Positions 1 through 3,928 of a stretch of DNA of 5,111 bases are shown here, in pieces. Positions within the stretch are counted from its first letter, which is position 1. Every line of letters begins with the position of its first letter. Location of the stretch: positions 1 to 5,111 of the forward strand of contig JAWOCV010000091.1 in assembly GCA_046483585.1 (NCBI GenBank). Direction: 5' to 3'. The position numbers and the translations under genes were made by a program. Under the pieces are notes generated by a model. That model worked only from the letters and a program-made list of their open reading frames with translations. It searched no databases and was not told the origin of the DNA. Source of the stretch: Marinilabilia sp046483585 (GTDB taxonomy: Bacteria; Bacteroidota; Bacteroidia; Bacteroidales; Marinilabiliaceae).

Positions 1-5
1 TTAAG

Positions 6-20
6 AATTTTGCCAAAATT
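6..20. promoter_or_regulatory. Perfect 7-1-7 palindrome, possible operator
   Basis: AATTTTG at 6-12 and CAAAATT at 14-20 are exact reverse complements around a single C at 13. A one-base centre does not favour an RNA hairpin, so a dimeric repressor site is more plausible than a terminator. A lone CAAAATT half-site recurs at 46-52. The site lies about 110 bp upstream of the nitroreductase start. The geometry is that of Fur/PerR-type boxes, but the sequence does not match the Bacillus PerR consensus, so the binding protein is unknown. It may belong to a gene left of the window. Confidence 0.3.
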
Positions 21-62
21 TATTGGTTTCTGGAAAATAGCAAAGCAAAATTAAACTACAGC

Positions 63-102
63 GATTATTTATTACAATAATCCATGAATAAATCAGGCTA
101 AA
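63..102. repeat. Copy A of a short repeat flanking the nitroreductase gene
   Basis: The 19 bases at 84-102 match 17 of 19 bases at 861-879, on the other side of the nitroreductase gene. The shared core ends in TCAGGCTAAA. The left half, 63-73 (GATTATTTATT), is a degraded inverted copy of 84-94 (ATGAATAAATC), matching at 8 of 11 positions. The arrangement resembles that of the better-preserved palindromic copy downstream. No function can be assigned; it could be a dispersed intergenic repeat or a transcript-end hairpin. Confidence 0.4.
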
Positions 103-131
103 CTAAGTTGAACCCAACAAACAAAACGCTT

Positions 132-776
132 ATGCAAAAATTATCTTTACTGATCACGGCAGGGCTTCTGATTTTATCAGCAGGCATCAAGTCCCAGACC
201 ATCGATCTTCCCGAACCCGACAAAAAAGGCGGTATGCCACTGATGGAAGCCCTTAACGAGCGCAGCAGCAACCGCAACTTCAGCAGTCGCGAACTCAGCA
301 AACAAAAACTCGCTAATCTATGCTGGGCTGCCTGGGGCATTAACCGACCCGGCGAAGACAAACGAACGGCTCCCTCCTCTCAGAACAAACAAGAAGTGGA
401 ACTTTACGTGGTCTTACCCGATGGTGCCTACTTCTACAATGCCGGGGACCATCAACTGGAGCTGATCAAAGAGGGTGATCTCCGCAAATATTGCGGTGAA
501 CAAGACTTTGTGGCCACTGCGCCAGTTAATTTCATCTATGTAGCCAACATGGAAAAAGCCGAAGTAGAAGATCCGGACGATATCACGGATGAACAACTGA
601 TGACCTCGCATGCCAACACAGGCTTTATTGCCCAGAACACTTACCTGGCATGTGCGTCAGAAGGACTGAATTGTGTGGTAAGAGGATGGATCGATAAACC
701 GGCACTTGAAGACGCCCTGGGCCTCTCCCCCTTTCATAAGGTGATTTTGGGGCATACGATTGGGTATGAAGATTAA
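132..776 (+). CDS. Exported nitroreductase-family (SagB/ThcOx-like) flavoprotein
   Basis: Predicted FMN-dependent oxidoreductase of the nitroreductase superfamily, 214 aa from the ATG at 132. Family features in order: R44-S-S-N-R48-N-F near the start of the fold (phosphate-contacting arginines of FMN in relatives), an R78-T-A-P-S-S segment followed by the strand VELYVVL (about 89-95), an A-N-T-G-F-I-A-Q-N helix (161-169), the SEGLN segment (176-180) and the closing GHTIGY strand (207-212). Residues 1-22 form a signal peptide with a Lys3 start, a Leu/Ile-rich core and likely cleavage after the KSQ motif. There is no lipobox Cys, so the protein is probably soluble in the periplasm. A TTG at 108 would add eight polar residues before the signal peptide, so the ATG is preferred. 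No Shine-Dalgarno is visible. The gene appears monocistronic and converges with the sugar kinase. The physiological substrate is unknown; the SagB/ThcOx label is a resemblance and does not imply peptide-natural-product synthesis. Confidence 0.85.
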   Translation: MQKLSLLITAGLLILSAGIKSQTIDLPEPDKKGGMPLMEALNERSSNRNFSSRELSKQKLANLCWAAWGINRPGEDKRTAPSSQNKQEVELYVVLPDGAYFYNAGDHQLELIKEGDLRKYCGEQDFVATAPVNFIYVANMEKAEVEDPDDITDEQLMTSHANTGFIAQNTYLACASEGLNCVVRGWIDKPALEDALGLSPFHKVILGHTIGYED

Positions 777-804
777 ATTCTTCCCGGATATTTTCTTGCA
801 AAAG

Positions 805-825
805 GGTTTCCCCTGGTGTGAAACC
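805..825 (+). other. Short inverted repeat after the nitroreductase gene
   Basis: GGTTTC at 805-810 pairs with GAAACC at 820-825 across a 9-base loop, 29 bp after the nitroreductase stop. No T-run follows, so it is a poor intrinsic terminator. It may still protect the 3' end of the transcript. Confidence 0.25.
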
Positions 826-837
826 GTTCTAAGCCGG

Positions 838-879
838 ATTATTCATAAGAGAAATAATTTATGGATAATTCAGGCTAAA
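838..879. repeat. Copy B of the short repeat: imperfect palindrome
   Basis: ATTATTCATAA (838-848) and TTATGGATAAT (859-869) are inverted copies with one mismatch, around a 10-base AT-rich loop. Bases 861-879 repeat 84-102 at 17 of 19 positions. Outside the stem, AAGCCGG on the left (831-837) and TCAGGCT on the right (870-876) are also roughly complementary, so the whole unit is about 50 bp. It sits between convergent genes, where dispersed palindromic repeats often occur. It could be a chance AT-rich hairpin, but the match to copy A argues against that. Confidence 0.5.
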
Positions 880-900
880 GAGATCTTACCGGAAAGCATT

Positions 901-933
901 AATGAGGGCTTCACGGTCAGTGAAACCCTCATT
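901..933. terminator. Bidirectional hairpin terminator between convergent genes
   Basis: AATGAGGG (901-908) pairs perfectly with CCCTCATT (926-933). Inside it, TTCAC (910-914) pairs with GTGAA (920-924) across a five-base loop, leaving only the 909/925 C-A mismatch. The hairpin begins three bases beyond the sugar-kinase stop codon and is the strongest stem in the gap, so it probably ends that transcript. From the nitroreductase side it is followed by TTTAATTA and, further on, a T-run at 948-953. Neither side has a perfect U-tract directly after the stem. Confidence 0.65.
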
Positions 934-936
934 TAA

Positions 937-1806
937 TTACATGACTATTTTTTCCGGTAACACCGGCATAGCCCCATTTCTGGTACAAACAAAAGCAGAA
1001 ATCTCAAGGGCTTTTTGATGAATTTCTTTTAAAGACAACCCATTGAGCATCCCCATCACCATTGCAGCCGTGAATGAATCACCCGCGCCAATAGTATCGG
1101 CAACTTCCACCCGCGGGGTTTTCATCTCTGATACCTCATGACCATTGATTAGCATACTGCTCTTGTCGCCACCTGTCAATGCCACCATCTGCAGATCATA
1201 ACACTTCAGAAGAGTTTGACAAACCGACTCATCGTCTCCCTCCAATTCAAGCATATTTTTCAGTTCGATAAGCTCTTCATCATTGATCTTAAAAACATTG
1301 GCGTGTTGAAGAGATTTTGTAATCACTTCCTTGCTGTAAAAATGTTGCCGAAGGTTTATGTCAAACACCTTAATACAATCATCCGGGGTCATCCCAAGAG
1401 CCCGGTGAATATTTCTCCGGGAAATTTCGGAACGCTGTGCCAATGAACCGAAACAAACAGCATCAGCATTTGACAAAGCCTCAACAGCTGTTTCATTTAG
1501 CTCGATAAAATCCCAGGCAACATTTTCGTGGATGATATAATCCGGTATCCCCTTTTCAAGTTTAACCTCAACCGTTCCGGTCGGATGACTTGTAACAGCA
1601 ATCCCCTCTCCCAGCTCTCTTTCACGTATAAGATCCAATATTTCTTTTCCGTATTCATCTTCACCCACAGCACTGACTACCACACCAAGGGCTCCGAGTT
1701 GCTGAGCATGCCAGGCAAAATTGGCCGGCGCTCCACCAAGTTGCTTGCCTTCGGGCAAAATATCCCAAAGTATCTCACCAAGTCCGGCTACGATTCTTTT
1801 TCCCAT
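937..1806 (-). CDS. PfkB-family carbohydrate kinase, probable fructokinase
   Basis: Cytosolic ribokinase/PfkB-superfamily sugar kinase, 289 aa, which would use ATP to phosphorylate a hexose, most likely fructose. It opens with GLGEILWDILPEG and GGAPAN (24-29), the sugar-binding N-terminal signature of bacterial fructokinases. It continues with DINLR (149-153), KINDEE (173-178) and the PfkB signature DTIGAGDSF (237-245), where D243 is the expected catalytic base and GAG forms the anion hole. The length is typical. Three in-frame starts exist: TTG 1836, ATG 1824 and ATG 1806. ATG 1806 gives the usual family N-terminus (MGKRIVAGLGE). The TTG lies in the T-tract of the upstream terminator and is unlikely. 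No clear Shine-Dalgarno or TAnnTTTG box was found. It lies on the same strand as the encapsulin genes but is separated from them by that terminator. Substrate specificity cannot be read from sequence; other hexoses or nucleosides are possible. Confidence 0.88.
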   Translation of the reverse strand: MGKRIVAGLGEILWDILPEGKQLGGAPANFAWHAQQLGALGVVVSAVGEDEYGKEILDLIRERELGEGIAVTSHPTGTVEVKLEKGIPDYIIHENVAWDFIELNETAVEALSNADAVCFGSLAQRSEISRRNIHRALGMTPDDCIKVFDINLRQHFYSKEVITKSLQHANVFKINDEELIELKNMLELEGDDESVCQTLLKCYDLQMVALTGGDKSSMLINGHEVSEMKTPRVEVADTIGAGDSFTAAMVMGMLNGLSLKEIHQKALEISAFVCTRNGAMPVLPEKIVM

Positions 1807-1834
1807 AATCACTATTTTGGTCATTGCGGAACAC

Positions 1835-1878
1835 AAAAAAGCCGCAAGTTTCTGAGAAGTCAGAAAACTTACGACTTT
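1835..1878 (-). terminator. Rho-independent terminator of the encapsulin operon
   Basis: On the minus strand, bases 1870-1860 (AAGTTTTCTGA) pair with 1855-1846 (TCAGAAACTT) across the loop CTTC, with one bulged T. The outer bases AAAGTCG and CGGCTTT extend the stem with two mismatches. Six T residues (1840-1835) follow directly. The hairpin starts about 60 bp past the encapsulin stop and ends 28 bp before the sugar-kinase ATG at 1806. It should therefore end the encapsulin transcript, and pfkB would need its own promoter or read-through. Confidence 0.75.
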
Positions 1879-1939
1879 ACATCTTATTTCGTACTCCGTT
1901 CATGAGGTATGTTATCACGAATACCAGGTTCACAGATAA

Positions 1940-2731
1940 TCACTTCAACACCACCACAGCTGCTGAATCCACAACCTGGAACGTAAACGATTCGGTAAAG
2001 TAGAGCTGAACGGTTTTCTGGTTATGTGATTCATAACCGATTGAAATGTCCTGACCAATAACCATTTCAAAATCACCACCCCGCTCTGAGACGAGGTAAG
2101 CATCGTCAATGTAAGGAGCCATAATGATGGATCCACCCAGCAGGCTTTCTACCCGTTTGCGTAAGGGGTAGCCTTTGCCGGAGGAGGTGAAACGCTGCCA
2201 AAGTTCGGTATTCAGAACCAAAGAATAGGGACCTTCCACCGAAGCGGTTTTCAGTATGGCGATCCCTTCGGAGATGACCCTGATGATCTCATCATCATCA
2301 CCCGGTAGTTTAATAGGTTCGTAGTCCGAACACTCTTTCAATCCTTTGATACTCCCGGATTGAAAGCCATTGTAAATGGCATCTTCTTCGAAGCGGGCCA
2401 GTTTTCGGGCGGCCTCTTCCATATTATCCAGGTTAATGTTTTTCGCTCCGCGGGCCACATTGTCGAGTTCCCATATATTGAGTTCAAAGGGGATACGGGT
2501 TTCGATCAACGGCAATACCTTATGAATGCCATATTGTACGTCTCCTTTCTGGTTGACGGGTACATCCACGCGTCCCAGAGAAAGAGCGGGGAAATCCCAG
2601 CCTTTCGGGCCGTCCACATCTACAAACTTACGGGCCGACAAAACCGATGTCAGCACTTCTGAAGCATTGTCATTAATCTCCTCCCAAGCTTTATCGCAAA
2701 TGGGGGCCATCGATTTTCTTAAAATATCCAT
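1940..2731 (-). CDS. Family 1 encapsulin shell protein
   Basis: HK97-fold protein that self-assembles into an icosahedral nanocompartment in the cytosol; 263 aa, full family length. The similarity to the Thermotoga maritima encapsulin runs end to end by recollection: an N-terminal MDILRKSMAPICDKAW helix (cargo-docking region), RKFVDVDGPKGW (34-45), LPLIETR (73-79), LWELDN-like IWELDN (86-91), EGPYSLVLNT (166-175), YPL.KRVE (188-195), SERGGDFEMVIGQDISIGYE (215-234) and the closing TESFTFQVV (246-254). R79 and W87 coincide with residues reported to bind FMN in the Thermotoga shell, so this shell may also be a flavoprotein. The start is ATG 2731, preceded by AGGAG and AAGGA within 17 bases, an unusually clear ribosome site for this window. 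It lies 12 bp downstream of the cargo gene, so the two are co-transcribed and cargo is made first. No phage structural genes are adjacent, which argues against a prophage capsid. Confidence 0.96.
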   Translation of the reverse strand: MDILRKSMAPICDKAWEEINDNASEVLTSVLSARKFVDVDGPKGWDFPALSLGRVDVPVNQKGDVQYGIHKVLPLIETRIPFELNIWELDNVARGAKNINLDNMEEAARKLARFEEDAIYNGFQSGSIKGLKECSDYEPIKLPGDDDEIIRVISEGIAILKTASVEGPYSLVLNTELWQRFTSSGKGYPLRKRVESLLGGSIIMAPYIDDAYLVSERGGDFEMVIGQDISIGYESHNQKTVQLYFTESFTFQVVDSAAVVVLK

Positions 2732-2745
2732 AGTCCTTTTCTCCT
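2732..2745 (-). promoter_or_regulatory. Ribosome binding site of the encapsulin gene
   Basis: Minus-strand sequence AGGAGAAAAGGACT directly precedes the encapsulin ATG and overlaps the TAG stop of the ferritin gene. Two purine-rich cores, AGGAG and AAGGA, are present. Other genes here lack a Shine-Dalgarno, so this one may support high shell output or translational coupling: many shell subunits are needed per compartment. Confidence 0.6.
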
Positions 2746-3088
2746 ATTTTTTGATTTTACCAATTCCCAGTGAATCGGAGCTGCTGCCACCCCCCTCTTC
2801 ACCTTCTTCAAGTTTCGTAATATTACCCTCAGAAAACAAGTACGTCCGCAACTCTTCGTCCCATCCGGGCATATTACGCCGAAGCCATTCAATGGTCATA
2901 CAGGCATGCTCGATCTCCTCATCACGGTTGTGGGCCATGATCTCACCCAATGACTCGCTCTCTGTCAGATCGACACGTTGATGATACCAGTCCACGGCTT
3001 CAATTTCTTCCTTCAGGCTATTCAGTGCCCTCGAGAAATCACGTGCCTCCTGCGACAGTTCCTCTGCCGGTTCATGATAATTTGACAT
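2744..3088 (-). CDS. Encapsulated ferritin-like protein (EncFtn) with cargo-loading peptide
   Basis: Small ferroxidase of the encapsulated-ferritin family, 114 aa, which oxidises Fe(II) and passes it into the shell for storage. The core is two antiparallel helices. By alignment with Rhodospirillum rubrum EncFtn (offset of four), the ferroxidase ligands E32, E62 and H65 correspond to E28, E58 and H61. The entry-site residues E31, E34, W38 and Y39 correspond to E27, E30, W34 and Y35. Motifs: EEIEAVDWYHQRVD (27-40) and EIMAHNRDEEIEH (49-61). In this family the active site forms between two subunits in a ring-shaped decamer. Residues 94-104 are a Glu/Gly/Ser linker, and the tail SDSLGIGKIKK (104-114) resembles the SLxxGxLxx-type peptides that dock cargo inside family 1 encapsulins. 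It is first gene of the operon, 12 bp before the shell gene. No Shine-Dalgarno is seen; the ATG at 3088 is the first usable in-frame start. No frameshift or missing ligand is evident. Confidence 0.94.
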   Translation of the reverse strand: MSNYHEPAEELSQEARDFSRALNSLKEEIEAVDWYHQRVDLTESESLGEIMAHNRDEEIEHACMTIEWLRRNMPGWDEELRTYLFSEGNITKLEEGEEGGGSSSDSLGIGKIKK

Positions 3089-3143
3089 AACTTATGCATT
3101 TATGAATTATTACTCAATTTAAGAAATTCAGGTTTGTTTCACC

Positions 3144-3151
3144 CAAAGTTA
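3144..3151 (-). promoter_or_regulatory. Bacteroidota-type -7 promoter box for the encapsulin operon
   Basis: The minus strand reads TAACTTTG, an exact match to the Bacteroidota sigma-70 -7 consensus TAnnTTTG. The box ends 55 bp upstream of the encFtn ATG, giving a leader of roughly 50 bases. At the usual 19-base spacing the -33 position reads ATG rather than TTG, so the upstream element is imperfect. That would suit a regulated promoter. Confidence 0.5.
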
Positions 3152-3197
3152 GCAAAATTGAACAGAAAACCATATTACAGGGAGGTTTTAATAACAA

Positions 3198-3218
3198 TAG
3201 ATCGTTAGATTATTAGAT
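3198..3218. repeat. Three TAGAT direct repeats with 8-bp period
   Basis: TAGAT occurs at 3198-3202, 3206-3210 and 3214-3218, an exact 8-bp spacing, just upstream of the -33 region of the leftward promoter. It could be a regulator site or chance in an AT-rich region. Confidence 0.25.
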
Positions 3219-3360
3219 GTAAGAAAATTCGTATGGCACTGATATACTGTGATTTAATCTGTGAAACGCCGAAATATTAAACAATTGAATTAAAAGGCAT
3301 TACAAAAGTTTAACGTACTATTGAACAACAGAAAAACAAAAATCAGTTAAGTGATGACGG

Positions 3361-3375
3361 CCGGAATTATTTCGG
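3361..3375. promoter_or_regulatory. 7-1-7 inverted repeat upstream of perR, candidate operator
   Basis: CCGGAAT and ATTTCGG form a 7-1-7 inverted repeat around T3368, with a single mismatch (3364/3372). This is the geometry of Fur/PerR boxes, and the site sits 92 bp before the perR start, where autoregulation would act. The outer bases are more GC-rich than the AT-rich Bacillus PerR box, so the assignment is tentative. Confidence 0.3.
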
Positions 3376-3385
3376 GATGCTTTAT

Positions 3386-3415
3386 CAAAAAGTGGACGGC
3401 ATCAAAACTTTTTTG
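3386..3415 (+). other. Inverted repeat in the perR leader/promoter region
   Basis: CAAAAAGT (3386-3393) is complementary to ACTTTTTTG (3407-3415), allowing one extra T, around a 13-base spacer. A near -7 box, TATCTTTT (3416-3423; seven of eight to TAnnTTTG), follows directly, so the repeat would overlap the upstream part of a perR promoter. No TTG at the matching -33 distance was found. Confidence 0.25.
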
Positions 3416-3467
3416 TATCTTTTTTGTTTGTAATTGAGAATGTTTCTTATCTGAGATTTGCCTGAAA

Positions 3468-3893
3468 ATGGAAACTGATCAAGCAAAAATACGCCATGCA
3501 CTTTCTGAAAAAGGTCTAAAAATTACACCACAAAGAATTGGTGTGCTGGAGGCCATTTATAACCTGAACAATCATCCTTCAGCAGATATGATCATCAGGG
3601 AGGTGAGAAAAAACCATCCGAATATTGCACAGGGAACAGTTTACAAGTCTCTGGATACATTTTTAGGCAAGAATCTGATACGAAAGGTCACTACAGAAAA
3701 AATGGTGATTCAATATGATGGTATACCGGTACCTCACCATCATCTATACTGCACAAAAAATGACGTCATCACAGATTATTTTGACCGGGATCTTGACAAG
3801 CTGCTCCGGGATTACTTCAAAAAAAATAAAATTAAGGGCTTTAATATCAAGGAGTTTCATCTTCAGATAAAAGGTAATTTTTTGGAAAAGTAA
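3468..3893 (+). CDS. perR: PerR-like Fur-family peroxide-responsive regulator lacking the usual zinc site
   Basis: DNA-binding metalloregulator, 141 aa. The N-terminal winged helix includes LKITPQR (17-23), HPSAD (36-40) and the recognition region GTVYKSLDTFLGKNLI (56-71). The dimerisation domain carries YDG and HHHLYC (90-95). Against Bacillus subtilis PerR, the regulatory Fe/Mn ligands H37, D85, H91, H93 and D104 correspond to H36, D84, H90, H92 and D103. Asp at the D85 position is characteristic of peroxide-sensing PerR rather than iron-sensing Fur. The structural zinc site is nearly absent: C96 is kept as C95, C99 is N98, and the C-terminal CxxC pair is missing. Leptospira PerR is a known example without that site. 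The ATG at 3468 has no Shine-Dalgarno, as is usual in this phylum. katG begins 35 bp downstream, suggesting one transcript. Likely role: repress katG, and possibly the divergent iron-storage operon, until the metal site is oxidised. A Fur or Mur role is less likely. Confidence 0.87.
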   Translation: METDQAKIRHALSEKGLKITPQRIGVLEAIYNLNNHPSADMIIREVRKNHPNIAQGTVYKSLDTFLGKNLIRKVTTEKMVIQYDGIPVPHHHLYCTKNDVITDYFDRDLDKLLRDYFKKNKIKGFNIKEFHLQIKGNFLEK

Positions 3894-3917
3894 CTTTAAA
3901 CAGGATATAATCTTAAA
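3891..3917 (+). promoter_or_regulatory. Possible internal katG promoter/operator in the perR-katG gap
   Basis: The 35-bp gap holds TAACTTTA at 3891-3898, seven of eight to the Bacteroidota -7 box, and an imperfect palindrome at 3902-3914 (AGGATATAATCTT). TTTAA (3895-3899) and TTAAA (3913-3917) are inverted around it. No matching -33 TTG lies at the right distance. Co-transcription from the perR promoter is an equally good explanation. Confidence 0.2.
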
Positions 3918-3928
3918 AACAAGCAATT

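Larger units (their letters stand above)
3089..3467. other. Divergent regulatory region between encFtn and perR
   Basis: This 379-bp AT-rich stretch has no convincing open reading frame and separates the encapsulin operon (leftward) from perR-katG (rightward). It is long for a compact bacterial genome and holds several small repeats listed separately: a -7 box for the leftward operon, three TAGAT repeats, and two inverted repeats near perR. CTGTGA is also repeated at 3247-3252 and 3259-3264. I see no tRNA or recognisable riboswitch. A small RNA cannot be excluded. Confidence 0.7.

Noticed and set aside
108..131. TTG start adding eight residues to the nitroreductase
   Set aside because: The added residues are polar and precede a well-formed signal peptide that begins exactly at the ATG at 132.
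805..825. Intrinsic terminator directly after the nitroreductase gene
   Set aside because: Only six base pairs and no T-run; the hairpin at 901-933 is a much better candidate, so this is recorded only as an inverted repeat.
1528..1905. Plus-strand open frame of 125 codons
   Set aside because: It is antisense to the PfkB kinase and runs through the encapsulin terminator; no recognisable domain.
1940..2731. Prophage major capsid protein
   Set aside because: The fold is shared with HK97-type capsids, but the sequence follows family 1 encapsulins throughout, a ferritin cargo gene is adjacent, and no portal, protease or terminase gene is nearby.
2526..2981. Plus-strand open frame of 151 codons across the encapsulin/encFtn junction
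   Set aside because: It is antisense to two clearly conserved proteins, is Ser/Pro-rich and of low complexity, and has no family motifs.
3089..3467. CRISPR array, riboswitch or tRNA in the long intergenic region
   Set aside because: No regularly spaced repeats of 20 bp or more, no cloverleaf, and no riboswitch core that I recognise; only short repeats of 5-8 bp.
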